Program-made: the position numbers and the translations under genes
Shown: positions 22,677-32,119 of the stretch, one piece after another
How the letters are laid out: each line of letters opens with the position of its first letter
Position numbering within the stretch: the first letter of the stretch is position 1
Assembly: GCA_035701265.1 (NCBI GenBank)
Contig: DASSNU010000019.1
Coordinates: 21,070 to 85,069, forward strand
Source of the DNA: DASSNU01 sp035701265
GTDB taxonomy: Bacteria > Gemmatimonadota > Gemmatimonadetes > Gemmatimonadales > Gemmatimonadaceae
Reading direction: 5' to 3'
DNA length: 64,000 nt
The notes under the pieces: generated by a model
What the model was told of the DNA's origin: nothing
The model's database searches: none
What the model saw: the letters and a program-made list of their open reading frames with translations, nothing else

Positions 22677-24728
22677 ATGTCCGAGGCCGCACGCCCCGCC
22701 ACCGCCGCACCACACTGGTCGGACGAGCTGAACGCGGAGCAGCGCGCGGCCGCTACCTACGGCGACGGCCCGCTCCTCGTCATCGCCGGCGCCGGAACGG
22801 GAAAGACGCGCACGCTCGTCTACCGCGTGGCGCACCTCATCGAGCGCGGCGTCCGCCCCGAACGGATTCTCCTCCTTACCTTCACGCGCCGCGCCGCGCA
22901 GGAGATGCTCCGCCGCGCGGAGCGGCTGGTCGGCCAGGCGAGCGCGCGCGTGCAGGGGGGCACCTTCCACGCCACCGCGCACCGCCTGCTCCGCGCCTAC
23001 GGCGAATCCGCCGGCATCGCGCGCGATTTTTCCATCCTCGATCAGTCGGACGCCGAAGACCTCACCGGAATGGTGCGCGCATCGCTCGGGCTGGGCGAAC
23101 GCGGATCGCGCTTCCCGAAAAAGGAGACGCTGCACCACGTCTACTCGCGCCACGTCAACACCGACATTGCGGTGGAGGACATCCTGCGCGAGGAGTTCCC
23201 GCAATTCGTCGATCTCGCAGCGGACTTTCGCCGCGTCTTTGCCGGCTACACGGAGCGGAAGAGCGAGCGGAACCTGCTCGATTACGACGACCTGCTCCTC
23301 TTCTGGGCGGCCATGCTCGACGCACCGGAGCTGGCCGCGCGCATCACCGGACGCTACGACCACATCCTGGTGGATGAGTATCAGGACACCAACGTCCTGC
23401 AGGCGCGCATTCTCCGCGGCATGTGCCGCACGCACCGGAACATCACGGTAGTCGGCGACGACGCGCAGAGCATCTACTCGTTCCGCGGCGCCACCATCCG
23501 CAACATTCTCGAATTTCCCACGCAATTCCCCGGCACGGAGCGCATCACGCTGGAGCAGAACTATCGCTCCACGCAGCCCGTGCTCGATGTGGCCAACGCG
23601 GTGCTCGCGCAGGCCTCGGGCGGATACGGCAAGACGCTCTGGACCACGCACCGCGGCGGCGAGGCTCCGCTCCTCGTCACCGCGCGCGACGAGCACGACC
23701 AGACGCAGTGGGTGGTGGACCGCGTGCTCGCGCTGCACGAGGAAGGGACGCCGCTCGCCGAGATCGCCGTCCTCTTTCGCGCGGGATACATGTCCGCCGA
23801 CCTCGAGATCGAGCTCACCAACCGGCGCATTCCCTTCGAGAAATGGGGTGGGCTCAAGTTCCTCGAAGCCGCGCACGTCAAGGACGTGCTCGCGTTTCTG
23901 CGCGTCCTGGAGAATCCGCGCGACGAGGTGAGCTGGTTCCGCCTCCTGCTCCTGCTCCCGGGGATCGGCGAGGTCTCCGCCCGCCGCGCCATCGACGCGC
24001 TCGCCGCCGCAGGGTGGGACCCGCGCGCCCTGGCGCAGTTCACCCCCCCCGCCCGCGCGCGCGACGCGCACGCCGCGCTGGCGGCGCTCCTCGCCGACAC
24101 CGCGCGCGCCGCTCCCGACGAGGAAGCGCCGGTGAGCGCCGAGATCGAGCGCATCCGCACGCTCTACGACGACATCCTGCGCGCCCGGTACGATCGTGTG
24201 GAGCCGCGGCTCGCCGACCTGGACCAGCTCACGCTCATCGCCGCGAACTTCCCCACCCGCGCGGCCTTTCTCTCCGAGCTGGCGCTCGAGCCCCCTTCGG
24301 CCACGCAGGACCTGGCCGGCAAGAGCGCTGGCGACGATGACGCGCTCATCCTGAGCACCGTGCACAGCGCCAAGGGGCGCGAGTGGGACGCGGTGTTCAT
24401 TATCTGGGCGGCCGACGGCTGGTTCCCATCGTCCCGATCGCTCGGTACCGCCGACGAGGTGGAGGAGGAGCGCCGTCTCATGTACGTCGCCATGACGCGC
24501 GCGCGCCGCGAGCTGGCGGTGAGCTATCCGCTGTACACGTACGCGGCGCGACTCGGCGCGGAGTACGCCATCGATCAACCCTCGCGCTTCGTGGACGCCT
24601 CCGTGCGCCGTCACATGCGCCTGCTCGCCGTGGGTGCCCCGGTGGCTGCCGCGGCGCGCGAGGGCGCATCCACTGCGACCGCGCTCGACGTGCGCGCGCT
24701 GCTGCGGCACCGCTTCGGCGCGTCCTGA
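22677..24728 (+). CDS. UvrD/PcrA-like superfamily 1 DNA helicase
   Basis: A 683-residue ATP-dependent 3'-5' helicase. Motifs in order: Q-motif ELNAEQRAAATYGDGPLLVI, Walker A AGAGTGKT (residues 37-44), Ia LLTFTRRAAQEM, Walker B ILVDEYQDTNVLQ, III VVGDDAQSIYSFRGA, IV TLEQNYRS, V LSTVHSAKGREWDAVFI and VI RRLMYVAMTRARREL. It is somewhat shorter than E. coli UvrD and lacks the usual C-terminal basic tail. Roles may include excision repair or removal of recombination intermediates; UvrD, PcrA and Rep cannot be separated by eye. A TATATT stretch 10 bases before the ATG may be a minus-10 element. It shares a 26-base divergent promoter region with kup. Confidence 0.9.
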   Translation: MSEAARPATAAPHWSDELNAEQRAAATYGDGPLLVIAGAGTGKTRTLVYRVAHLIERGVRPERILLLTFTRRAAQEMLRRAERLVGQASARVQGGTFHATAHRLLRAYGESAGIARDFSILDQSDAEDLTGMVRASLGLGERGSRFPKKETLHHVYSRHVNTDIAVEDILREEFPQFVDLAADFRRVFAGYTERKSERNLLDYDDLLLFWAAMLDAPELAARITGRYDHILVDEYQDTNVLQARILRGMCRTHRNITVVGDDAQSIYSFRGATIRNILEFPTQFPGTERITLEQNYRSTQPVLDVANAVLAQASGGYGKTLWTTHRGGEAPLLVTARDEHDQTQWVVDRVLALHEEGTPLAEIAVLFRAGYMSADLEIELTNRRIPFEKWGGLKFLEAAHVKDVLAFLRVLENPRDEVSWFRLLLLLPGIGEVSARRAIDALAAAGWDPRALAQFTPPARARDAHAALAALLADTARAAPDEEAPVSAEIERIRTLYDDILRARYDRVEPRLADLDQLTLIAANFPTRAAFLSELALEPPSATQDLAGKSAGDDDALILSTVHSAKGREWDAVFIIWAADGWFPSSRSLGTADEVEEERRLMYVAMTRARRELAVSYPLYTYAARLGAEYAIDQPSRFVDASVRRHMRLLAVGAPVAAAAREGASTATALDVRALLRHRFGAS

Positions 24729-24748
24729 CCGTCGCACTCGCGCCGCGC

Positions 24749-26017
24749 TCAAGGCGTCGCCGTGTCCACTGTAGCAGTGGTGTCGGACGTGTCGGAATAC
24801 CAGCGATCGAGCGCCGCGTAGGGGTCCTTCGCGCCGCGCACCACATCGATCACGCGCGCCACCGTGCGTCGCAGGTCGCGTCCCTCGCGCTCGTAGACGG
24901 CGTCGAAGAGATCGAGCCGCGTCACGTAGATCCGTCGCGCGAGGAGCGCCGCGTTGTCCAGCCGCAGCCGGCGCACCGCCTCAGGCGGGATCTCGCGCAT
25001 CTGCGGCGCTACCGTGCGCGCCAGCTCGACACGGGCGGAATCGTAGATGGCCGCGCGCACGCGCAAGCGCGCGCCGGAGTCCGCGGGATGCGCGGCGAAC
25101 GCCGAATCGAGCCTGGCGTAGAGCGTCTCCCAGAAGTGGCCGAGTACGCGCTCGTCCGCCCACTCGCGTGCCGCGCGCGACGCGCTCGCGCTGTCACCCT
25201 GCGCCAGGAAGAACGCCTCTGCGCCGCGCGCTCCCACGAAGTTGGCGAACGACTCGTTGAAGACGGCGTTCCCCGGCGCGAAGTAGGTGTTGTGCGTCAG
25301 CTCGTGAATCACGGTGTTCGCGAGATCCACGGAATCCAGCTCGAGCGTGGAGGACAGCAGCGGATCGTTGAACCACCCGAGCGTGCTGAACGCCGATGCC
25401 GGCCGGAGGTAGGCGTCGTACCCGTCACGGAGAAATCGCTGCTCGGCCTCGCGCGCCTCGGTGAAGTCGAAGAACCCCTTGTACGGCACCCGCCCCACCA
25501 CCGGGAACCACCAGGAATAGCGCTCCAGACGGTCGCGATAGGCCGCGGAGAGCACCAGGACGAGCGTGTCGCGCTCCAGCGCGGTGTACGTCGTGAAGCT
25601 GTCCCCGCCGCGCATGTCGAGCGCATCGATGGCGTAGCGCCGCGCATCGAGCACGAGCTGCAGCTTGTGGCGCACGGGCGCGGGGACGGTGGAGTCCTGC
25701 ACCAGCTCGTGGATGGGGCGGCGGCCCGCGAGGATCTTCCCCTCGTCGTACGCCGCGCGGGCGATGTAGCGCCCCGTCGGCGTCGCCACCGCGAGGAGGA
25801 GGATGAGCAGCAGCACCACGAGCACGGCTCGTCCAGCCAGCCGCGCCGCTCGTCGCGCACGGTGCCGCGTCCGCGCCCGGCGAGCCTCCGCGGGAGCCGG
25901 CGTAGGAGACGGTCCCTCAGCGGGGGCGCCAGGTGGCGCGCCCCCCTCACGCGGGAGCCCGGAGTCGTCGTCGTGCGCCGCCCAGAGCTCACGCCCGGGG
26001 GGCGGTCCGGAAGTCAT
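24749..26017 (-). CDS. Predicted aminopeptidase (COG4324 type zinc peptidase)
   Basis: A 422-residue membrane-anchored protein. A Pro/Arg-rich cytoplasmic N-terminus of about 60 residues is followed by one transmembrane helix (AVLVVLLLILLLAVATP, about 64-80), so the rest is periplasmic. The gluzincin motif is intact: HELTH at 238-242 with the third zinc ligand Glu255 in NAVFNESFANFVG. KGFFDFTEAREAEQ and DAYLRPASAFSTLGWFNDPL are family blocks of the predicted aminopeptidases grouped as COG4324. Length is close to the family norm plus the basic N-terminal extension. It converges with the helicase gene. The physiological substrate is unknown. Confidence 0.85.
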   Translation of the reverse strand: MTSGPPPGRELWAAHDDDSGLPREGGAPPGAPAEGPSPTPAPAEARRARTRHRARRAARLAGRAVLVVLLLILLLAVATPTGRYIARAAYDEGKILAGRRPIHELVQDSTVPAPVRHKLQLVLDARRYAIDALDMRGGDSFTTYTALERDTLVLVLSAAYRDRLERYSWWFPVVGRVPYKGFFDFTEAREAEQRFLRDGYDAYLRPASAFSTLGWFNDPLLSSTLELDSVDLANTVIHELTHNTYFAPGNAVFNESFANFVGARGAEAFFLAQGDSASASRAAREWADERVLGHFWETLYARLDSAFAAHPADSGARLRVRAAIYDSARVELARTVAPQMREIPPEAVRRLRLDNAALLARRIYVTRLDLFDAVYEREGRDLRRTVARVIDVVRGAKDPYAALDRWYSDTSDTTATVDTATP

Positions 26018-26266
26018 TCGGAAGTGTTATCGGGAATGTCGCCCAAACGCCCTTCAAGTTACGCCGCCCCATCTCCCTGCTCCAGCCCGCGACCGGCTCC
26101 GGTGCTAGCCCGCACCCCCCGCGCGGGCTATCATTCTCAGCGTGTACCACGGCGCCGCTCCCCGCCCGGGCGCCACCAGAGGGGCGCGCTGGAGGCGAGT
26201 GGCCCCACCGGGACGAGCGGTCCGGCGTGCGCGCCCGGGCCGGCAATCCAACCCCCAGCCCGGCCG

Positions 26267-29200
26267 ATGTCATTCGTTCATCTGCACTGTCATTCCGAGT
26301 ACTCTCTCCTCGACGGCGGCAACCGGATCGATGACCTGATCCGGCGCGCGCAGGAGTTCGAGCAGCCCGCCCTGGCGATCACCGACCACGGAAACCTCCA
26401 CGCCGCCTGGGCGTTCCAGGAGCATGCGCGGAAGGCAGGGCTCAAGCCGATCATCGGCATGGAAGCGTACGTCGCTCCGGGCGATCGCCGGCAGCGCGCA
26501 CGTCCCGATCCCGCCACCAAGCCCTACTATCACCTCGTCCTCCTCGCGCAGAACGCCACCGGCTACCGCAACCTGGTGAAGCTCTCCTCGCTCGCCTACA
26601 CCGAGGGCTTCTACACCAAGCCGCGCGTGGACCGCGAGTTGCTCGCGCTGTACAACGAGGGCATCGTCGTCTCCTCCGCATGCATCGCCGGCGAGATCGC
26701 CACGCACTTGCTGGCCGGCCGCTCGGAGGAGGCACGCGCCGCCGCCGCGTGGTACGCCGAGACCTTTCCCGGCCGCTACTACCTGGAGGTGCAGGCGCAC
26801 GACGCGGGCATGATTCAATCGCGCCTCAACACGATGGTCTTCGCGCTCGCGGAAGAGCTGGGGCTTCCCGTGGTGGCGACCAATGATGCGCACTTCCTCC
26901 GCCGCGACGACCACGACGCGCACGATGTGCTGCTCTGCATCGGACTCGGGAAGGACCGGAACGCGCAGGACCGGATGCGCTACGACGAGGGCCTCTACTT
27001 CAAGAGCGCTCCGGAAATTGCCGATCACTTTCCCGGGCGTCCGGACGTGCTGGAGAACACGCTCCGCATTGCCGACGAGACGGGGGTGGAGTTCTCCAAG
27101 ACGTATCACGTGCCGTCGTTCCCGCTCCCGTCGGGCGTGGCGAGCGAGAACGACCTGCTCGTGCGGCTGGCCGGGGAGGGCGCACGCGAGCGCTACGGCG
27201 ATCCCCTGCCCCCCGAGGTGCGCGACCGGCTGGAGTACGAACTCGGCGTGATCACGCGCACCGGTTACGCCGGGTATTTCCTGATCGTGGCCGACTTCAT
27301 CGCCGCCGCGCGCGAGCGCGGGATCCCGGTGGGGCCGGGTCGCGGATCGGCCGCCGGCTCGCTCGTGGCGTACGCGCTGCGCATCACCGACGTCTGTCCC
27401 CTCAAGTTCGATCTCCTCTTCGAGCGCTTCCTGAATCCCGAGCGCGTGTCGATGCCCGACATCGACGTGGACTTCTGCTTCGAGCGGCGCGGCGAGGTGA
27501 TCGAGTACGTGCGGCAGAAGTACGGGCGCGCGTCCGTGGGGCAGATCATCACCTTCGGGACGATGAAGTCGCGCGCGGTGGTGAAGGACGTGGGGCGCGT
27601 GCTGGGGTTCACGCCGGCGGAAACGGATCAACTCGCCAAGCTCATCCCCAACCAGCCGAACTACTCCCTCACCGTGCGTGAGGCCACCGAGCAGATCGGT
27701 GAGGTGCGCCAGCTCTATCGCACCGATGAGCGCTACCGGCAGCTCCTGGACTACGCCATCGCCCTCGAAGGACTCTCGCGCCACGCCGGGGTGCACGCCG
27801 CCGGCGTCGTGATCGCCCCCGGTCCGCTGGACGACTACGTCCCCATCTGCACGCAGGGCACGCGCGGCGCGGGACGCGGCAGCGGCGATGACGAGGAGAC
27901 GGTCGTCGTCACGCAGTACGACATGACCGCGCTCGAGAAGGCGGGCATGCTCAAGATGGATTTCCTGGGGCTCACCACCCTCACGGTGATCCACGACGCG
28001 CTCGCGCTCATCGCCGGCCGGACCGGGGAACGCGTCGATCTCGGCGCCGTTCCGCTCGACGATCCGGCAACGTACAAGATGCTGCGCACCGGCCGCACGG
28101 CGGGCGTCTTCCAGTTCGAGTCGCCGCTCGCCACCGAGCTGCTGCGCAGCATGCGGTGCGACCGCTTCGACGACCTGGTGGCGTCCAACGCGCTCATGCG
28201 CCCCGGGCCGCTCGACGCCGGCATGCACAAGGTGTTCATCGCCCGCAAGCGCGGCGAGGAGCCGGTGACGTACGCGCTCCCCGAGCTGGAGCCGGTGCTC
28301 CGCGAGACGTACGGCGTCATCACCTACCAGGAGCAGGTCATGCGCCTGGCGCAGGTGCTCGCCGGCATCTCGCTCTCCGAAGCCGACGTCCTGCGCAAGG
28401 CGGTGGGAAAGAAGGACGCGGAGCTCATCCGCAAGGAGCTCGGCAAGTTCGTCGAGAAGGCGGTGGGGCGCGGCTACGACCGGCGCATCATCGAGGAGCT
28501 CTCGGCGCAGATCGAGACCTTCGGCCGGTACGGGTTCAACAAGTCGCACTCGGTGGCGTACTCGGTGCTCTCGTACCACACCGCGTGGCTCAAGACGCAC
28601 CACCCCGCCGAGTTCATGGCCGCGCTGCTCTCGTCGCAGATCGGCGACACGGACAGCGTGGTGAAGTACATCAGCGAAGCGCGCGAGATGGGGCTCGAGG
28701 TGCTCCCCCCCGACGTGAACGAGTCCGGATTCAAGTTCACCGTGGTGGATGACCGGCGCATCCGCTTCGGCCTGGGTGCCATCCGCAACGTGGGACGTAC
28801 CGCGCTGGACAGCATTCTTCGCGCGCGCGAGGAAGAGCCGTTCACCTCACTCGGCGATCTGTGCGCACGCGTCGATCTGCGCGTGTGCAACAAGCGCGTC
28901 TTCGAGGCGCTGATCGCCGCGGGAGCGCTGGACTCGCTCGCCGCCCACCGCGCGCAGCTCGCCGCCGCGCTGGACAGCACGCTGCACGAGGCCGCGCTCG
29001 CCCAGGAGGAGCGCGCGAGCGGGCAGGTGTCGCTCTTCGGAGAGAGCAACGGGAACGTCACGCCGGCAACGCCGGGAGCCGCGCCGCTCCCCAACGTGCC
29101 GCCGTGGAGCGACGCGGAGCGGCTCGCGCACGAGAAGGCCACGCTCGGCTTCTACATCTCCGGGCATCCGCTCGACCCCTTCCGTACCGAGATCGAGCTG

Positions 29201-29758
29201 TTCGCCACGCACACCGTCTCGCAGCTCGGGACGTGGACCGACGAGCCGCTCGCGCTTGGCGTCGTGGTGACCGGGATCAAACGGCAGGTGAGCAAGCGCA
29301 GCGGCGCGGAGTTCGCGCGGCTCACCATCGAGGATTTTTCCGGATCGGCGGAAGTGCTCGTTTTTCCGGAGACGTGGGCGCTCCTCGCCGGCCGCATCCG
29401 TCCCGACATCCCGATGCTCCTCAAGGGAGCGTACTCCAGGCGCGATCAGGGGGCCGAGCATCCGACGTACATCGTGGAATCCGCCACGCCCTTTGCCGAG
29501 CTCCGCGCCACCGGGGTGCTGGCCGTGTCGCTCCACCTCGGGCCGCACGATCGCGTGGTGCCGGACGTGATGCGCGACGTGCGCGCCACGGCGGAGAGCT
29601 ACGTCGGCTCCGCGCCGGTGGAGCTGTGGTGGAGCGACGGCAACGGGACGGCCGCGCGCTTTCGCTCGCGCTCGCTCAAGGTGGCCATCACGCCCGCGTC
29701 GCTGGGAGAGCTGCGCGCCCTGCTCGGTGCGGACCACGTGCGGCTGGTTCGCGTATGA
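26267..29758 (+). CDS. dnaE: DNA polymerase III subunit alpha
   Basis: A 1163-residue replicative polymerase catalytic subunit. It begins with the PHP domain (FVHLHCHSEYSLLDGGNR, LAITDHGNLHAAWAF), then the palm with GRGSAAGSLVAYAL and the catalytic aspartates in MPDIDVDFCFERRGE, followed by fingers and helix-hairpin-helix segments (QIETFGRYGFNKSHSVAYSV). Near the C-terminus an OB fold reads KRSGAEFARLTIEDFSGSAE. Overall length and order fit DnaE1, not the shorter error-prone DnaE2. ATG 26267 is directly before SFVHLH as in other DnaE proteins. It is followed at 122 bases by accA, an arrangement seen in many bacteria. Confidence 0.97.
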   Translation: MSFVHLHCHSEYSLLDGGNRIDDLIRRAQEFEQPALAITDHGNLHAAWAFQEHARKAGLKPIIGMEAYVAPGDRRQRARPDPATKPYYHLVLLAQNATGYRNLVKLSSLAYTEGFYTKPRVDRELLALYNEGIVVSSACIAGEIATHLLAGRSEEARAAAAWYAETFPGRYYLEVQAHDAGMIQSRLNTMVFALAEELGLPVVATNDAHFLRRDDHDAHDVLLCIGLGKDRNAQDRMRYDEGLYFKSAPEIADHFPGRPDVLENTLRIADETGVEFSKTYHVPSFPLPSGVASENDLLVRLAGEGARERYGDPLPPEVRDRLEYELGVITRTGYAGYFLIVADFIAAARERGIPVGPGRGSAAGSLVAYALRITDVCPLKFDLLFERFLNPERVSMPDIDVDFCFERRGEVIEYVRQKYGRASVGQIITFGTMKSRAVVKDVGRVLGFTPAETDQLAKLIPNQPNYSLTVREATEQIGEVRQLYRTDERYRQLLDYAIALEGLSRHAGVHAAGVVIAPGPLDDYVPICTQGTRGAGRGSGDDEETVVVTQYDMTALEKAGMLKMDFLGLTTLTVIHDALALIAGRTGERVDLGAVPLDDPATYKMLRTGRTAGVFQFESPLATELLRSMRCDRFDDLVASNALMRPGPLDAGMHKVFIARKRGEEPVTYALPELEPVLRETYGVITYQEQVMRLAQVLAGISLSEADVLRKAVGKKDAELIRKELGKFVEKAVGRGYDRRIIEELSAQIETFGRYGFNKSHSVAYSVLSYHTAWLKTHHPAEFMAALLSSQIGDTDSVVKYISEAREMGLEVLPPDVNESGFKFTVVDDRRIRFGLGAIRNVGRTALDSILRAREEEPFTSLGDLCARVDLRVCNKRVFEALIAAGALDSLAAHRAQLAAALDSTLHEAALAQEERASGQVSLFGESNGNVTPATPGAAPLPNVPPWSDAERLAHEKATLGFYISGHPLDPFRTEIELFATHTVSQLGTWTDEPLALGVVVTGIKRQVSKRSGAEFARLTIEDFSGSAEVLVFPETWALLAGRIRPDIPMLLKGAYSRRDQGAEHPTYIVESATPFAELRATGVLAVSLHLGPHDRVVPDVMRDVRATAESYVGSAPVELWWSDGNGTAARFRSRSLKVAITPASLGELRALLGADHVRLVRV

Positions 29759-29880
29759 CCGCGCCCTGCCGGCGGCAGATGACGGCGGAAGACGAGACGT
29801 GCGGCGCTACGCGGCGCGGTCGCCCCGCGCAACCGCCGGCACCGCACGCAGAGCGTATCGCGCACGGGAGGAGCTGACGA

Positions 29881-30852
29881 ATGGCGACGGGAACGACGCT
29901 CGACTTCGAGAAGCCGATCAGCGAGCTGGAACGGCAGATCGAGGAGCTCAAGAAAACCGCCGGGAAGAGCCAGCTCAGCGTGAGCGAGGAGATCGCGCCG
30001 CTGGAGCGGAAGCTGGAGGCAATGCGCGCGGAGATCTACAACAGTCTCACGCCGCTCCAGCGCGTGCAGGTGGCGCGGAACAGCCGGCGTCCTTTCACGC
30101 TCGACTACCTGCGTCTCATCTTCACCGACTTCATCGAGCTGCACGGCGACCGGCTGTACCGCGAGGATGCCGCCATCGTGGGCGGGTGGGCGCGGCTGGA
30201 TGGCGAGACGGTCATGGTGGTGGGGCACCAGCGCGGGCGCGACACCAAGGAGAACCTCAAGCGGAACTTCGGGATGCCGCACCCGGAGGGGTATCGCAAG
30301 GCGCTCCGTCTCATGAAGCTGGCCGAGAAGTTCCACGTCCCCGTCGTTACGTTTATCGATACGCCTGGCGCGTGGGCGGGGCTGGGCGCGGAAGAGCGCG
30401 GTCAGTCGGAGGCGATCGCGCGGAATCTGCTCGAGATGAGCCGGCTGCAGGTCCCCATCGTGGCCAGCGTGATCGGCGAGGGCGGCTCCGGCGGCGCGCT
30501 CGCGCTGGGCGTGGCGGATCGCGTGCTGATGCTCGAGAACGCGATCTACTCGGTCATCACCGTGGAGGGGTGCGCCGCCATTCTCTGGAAGGATGGGAAG
30601 AGTGCCGAGATGCGCGAGCGGGCGGCGACCACGCTCCGCATCACGGCGCAGGATCTCCTCGAGCTCAAGATCATCGACGAGATCGTCCGGGAGCCGGTGG
30701 GCGGGGCGCACGCCAACCACGAAGAAGCGGCGCGCGCGCTGCACGAGGCGTTGGTGCGCTCGGTGGACGAGCTCCGCCGGCTGCGCCCCGACAAGCTCGT
30801 CCGCCGCCGCCGCGAGAAGTACCTGAGCATGGGACAGTTCGCCGGGGGATGA
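29881..30852 (+). CDS. accA: Acetyl-CoA carboxylase carboxyltransferase subunit alpha
   Basis: A 323-residue subunit that, with AccD, moves the carboxyl group from biotin to acetyl-CoA in the first step of fatty-acid synthesis. ATG 29881 is preceded by GGGAGGAG. Family blocks are LDFEKPISELERQIEELKK, HGDRLYREDAAIVGGWARL, NFGMPHPEGYRKALRLMKLA, FIDTPGAWAGLGAEERGQSE, and the oxyanion-forming GEGGSGGALALGVADRV. Length is exactly typical. The partner accD is not in this window. The dnaE-accA neighbourhood is common and suggests co-expression of replication and lipid genes. Confidence 0.96.
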   Translation: MATGTTLDFEKPISELERQIEELKKTAGKSQLSVSEEIAPLERKLEAMRAEIYNSLTPLQRVQVARNSRRPFTLDYLRLIFTDFIELHGDRLYREDAAIVGGWARLDGETVMVVGHQRGRDTKENLKRNFGMPHPEGYRKALRLMKLAEKFHVPVVTFIDTPGAWAGLGAEERGQSEAIARNLLEMSRLQVPIVASVIGEGGSGGALALGVADRVLMLENAIYSVITVEGCAAILWKDGKSAEMRERAATTLRITAQDLLELKIIDEIVREPVGGAHANHEEAARALHEALVRSVDELRRLRPDKLVRRRREKYLSMGQFAGG

Positions 30853-30886
30853 TCCCCGGGCGCACGCATTTCGGAATCCGGCATCC

Positions 30887-32119
30887 ATGCACCTGATCGA
30901 AGTGGCCTTCCGGGGGAATCGGAAGCAGTTCTTTCTGTGGGAGGGCGAGGAGTCGCTCGCTCCGCGCACGGCAGTCATTGTCGAGGCGGACCGGGGCGAG
31001 GACCTGGGCCACGTCCACGCGGCGGGCGAGGCGGCCTCCCTCCGCTGCACCCGCTGCAGCCACGGCTGTGGGACGGAGACGCCGCAGCAGAAGGTCCTGC
31101 GACGCGCCACCGACGACGACGAGCGCCGCGCGCACGAACTGACCTCCGAGAACGAGAGCGCGCGACGCCGCGCCATCCAGGCCGTGCGCACGCACGGCCT
31201 CGTCATGAAGATCTCCGACGCCGAATGGCAGTGGGACCGCCGCAAGCTCACGTTCTACTTCACCGCGGAAAAGCGCGTGGACTTCCGCGCGCTCGTGCGC
31301 GATCTCGCCGGGACGTTCCGTACGCGCATCGAGCTCAAGCAGATCGGCGTGCGCGATGAAGCCAAGCGGCTCTCCGGCATCGGACGCTGCGGGCGCGAGT
31401 ACTGCTCGGCGGCATGGCTCCCCGAGCTGCGGCCGGTGAGCCTGCAGGTCGCCAAGGACCAGAAGCTCTCCCTCAACCCGTCGCAGATCTCCGGCGCGTG
31501 CGGACGGCTCATGTGCTGCCTGCGCTACGAGCACGACTTCTACGTGCAGAGCCGCAAGCGCTTCCCCAAGGAAGGGAAGGTCATCGTCACCGCCCACGGC
31601 GAGGAAAAGGTGCTCGCCAACGACATCTTCGGCGAACGCGTGACCTTGCGCGACGCCGAGGGGGAAACGCGCGTCGTGGCGCTGGCGCAGCTCAAGCGCG
31701 AGATGGAGGGGCGCAGCAGCACGCCGGCGCGGACGGACGCGCCGCCCCGACCGGGCACGGAGAGCGACGACGAACAATCGCTTACACGCGGCTCGGCGGA
31801 AATCTCCGCGCAGCCGTCGCCGTCCGGTGGCGCGCGGAGCAGACGTCCGCCGGCAGCGTCAACGCCATCCGCCGCATCGTCGTCGCCCACATCGCCGTCC
31901 GCCGGACCGGCGGCCTCGCCGCCGTCCGGGCGGGAGCCGTCGAATCAAGGCGCGGCGGGGACCCAGACATCGCCGTCGCACCCCACGGCGCAGGACGGGT
32001 CCGCGGACACAGACGCACAGCGTCGCAGCTCCGGACGCACGCGCCGCCGTGGGCGCCGCGGGGGACGTCGCTCCCGCCCCAGCGGGGAGCGGCCACGCAA
32101 CCTTCCTCCTGAACAGTAG
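30887..32119 (+). CDS. ricT: PSP1 C-terminal domain protein, RicT (YaaT)-like
   Basis: A 410-residue protein. Residues 1 to about 265 are the PSP1/RicT module with its cysteine-rich signatures: RCTRCSHGCGTE near residue 50, GIGRCGREYCSAAW, and ISGACGRLMCCLRYEHDFY. In Bacillus, RicT with RicA and RicF binds iron-sulfur clusters and affects RNase Y and phosphorelay activity; here the conserved Cys set is complete. The remaining 140 or so residues are low-complexity Ser/Pro/Ala turning into an Arg-rich end (RTRRRGRRGGRRSRP) likely to bind nucleic acid. That tail is unusual for the family. Its stop shares a base with the metG GTG start. Confidence 0.85.
   Translation: MHLIEVAFRGNRKQFFLWEGEESLAPRTAVIVEADRGEDLGHVHAAGEAASLRCTRCSHGCGTETPQQKVLRRATDDDERRAHELTSENESARRRAIQAVRTHGLVMKISDAEWQWDRRKLTFYFTAEKRVDFRALVRDLAGTFRTRIELKQIGVRDEAKRLSGIGRCGREYCSAAWLPELRPVSLQVAKDQKLSLNPSQISGACGRLMCCLRYEHDFYVQSRKRFPKEGKVIVTAHGEEKVLANDIFGERVTLRDAEGETRVVALAQLKREMEGRSSTPARTDAPPRPGTESDDEQSLTRGSAEISAQPSPSGGARSRRPPAASTPSAASSSPTSPSAGPAASPPSGREPSNQGAAGTQTSPSHPTAQDGSADTDAQRRSSGRTRRRGRRGGRRSRPSGERPRNLPPEQ

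Noticed and set aside
30835..30865. A dyad at the accA stop (GGGGAT with ATCCCC) as terminator
   Set aside because: The centre leaves only one unpaired base, no T-run follows, and ricT starts 34 bases later, so it is probably a coding coincidence.
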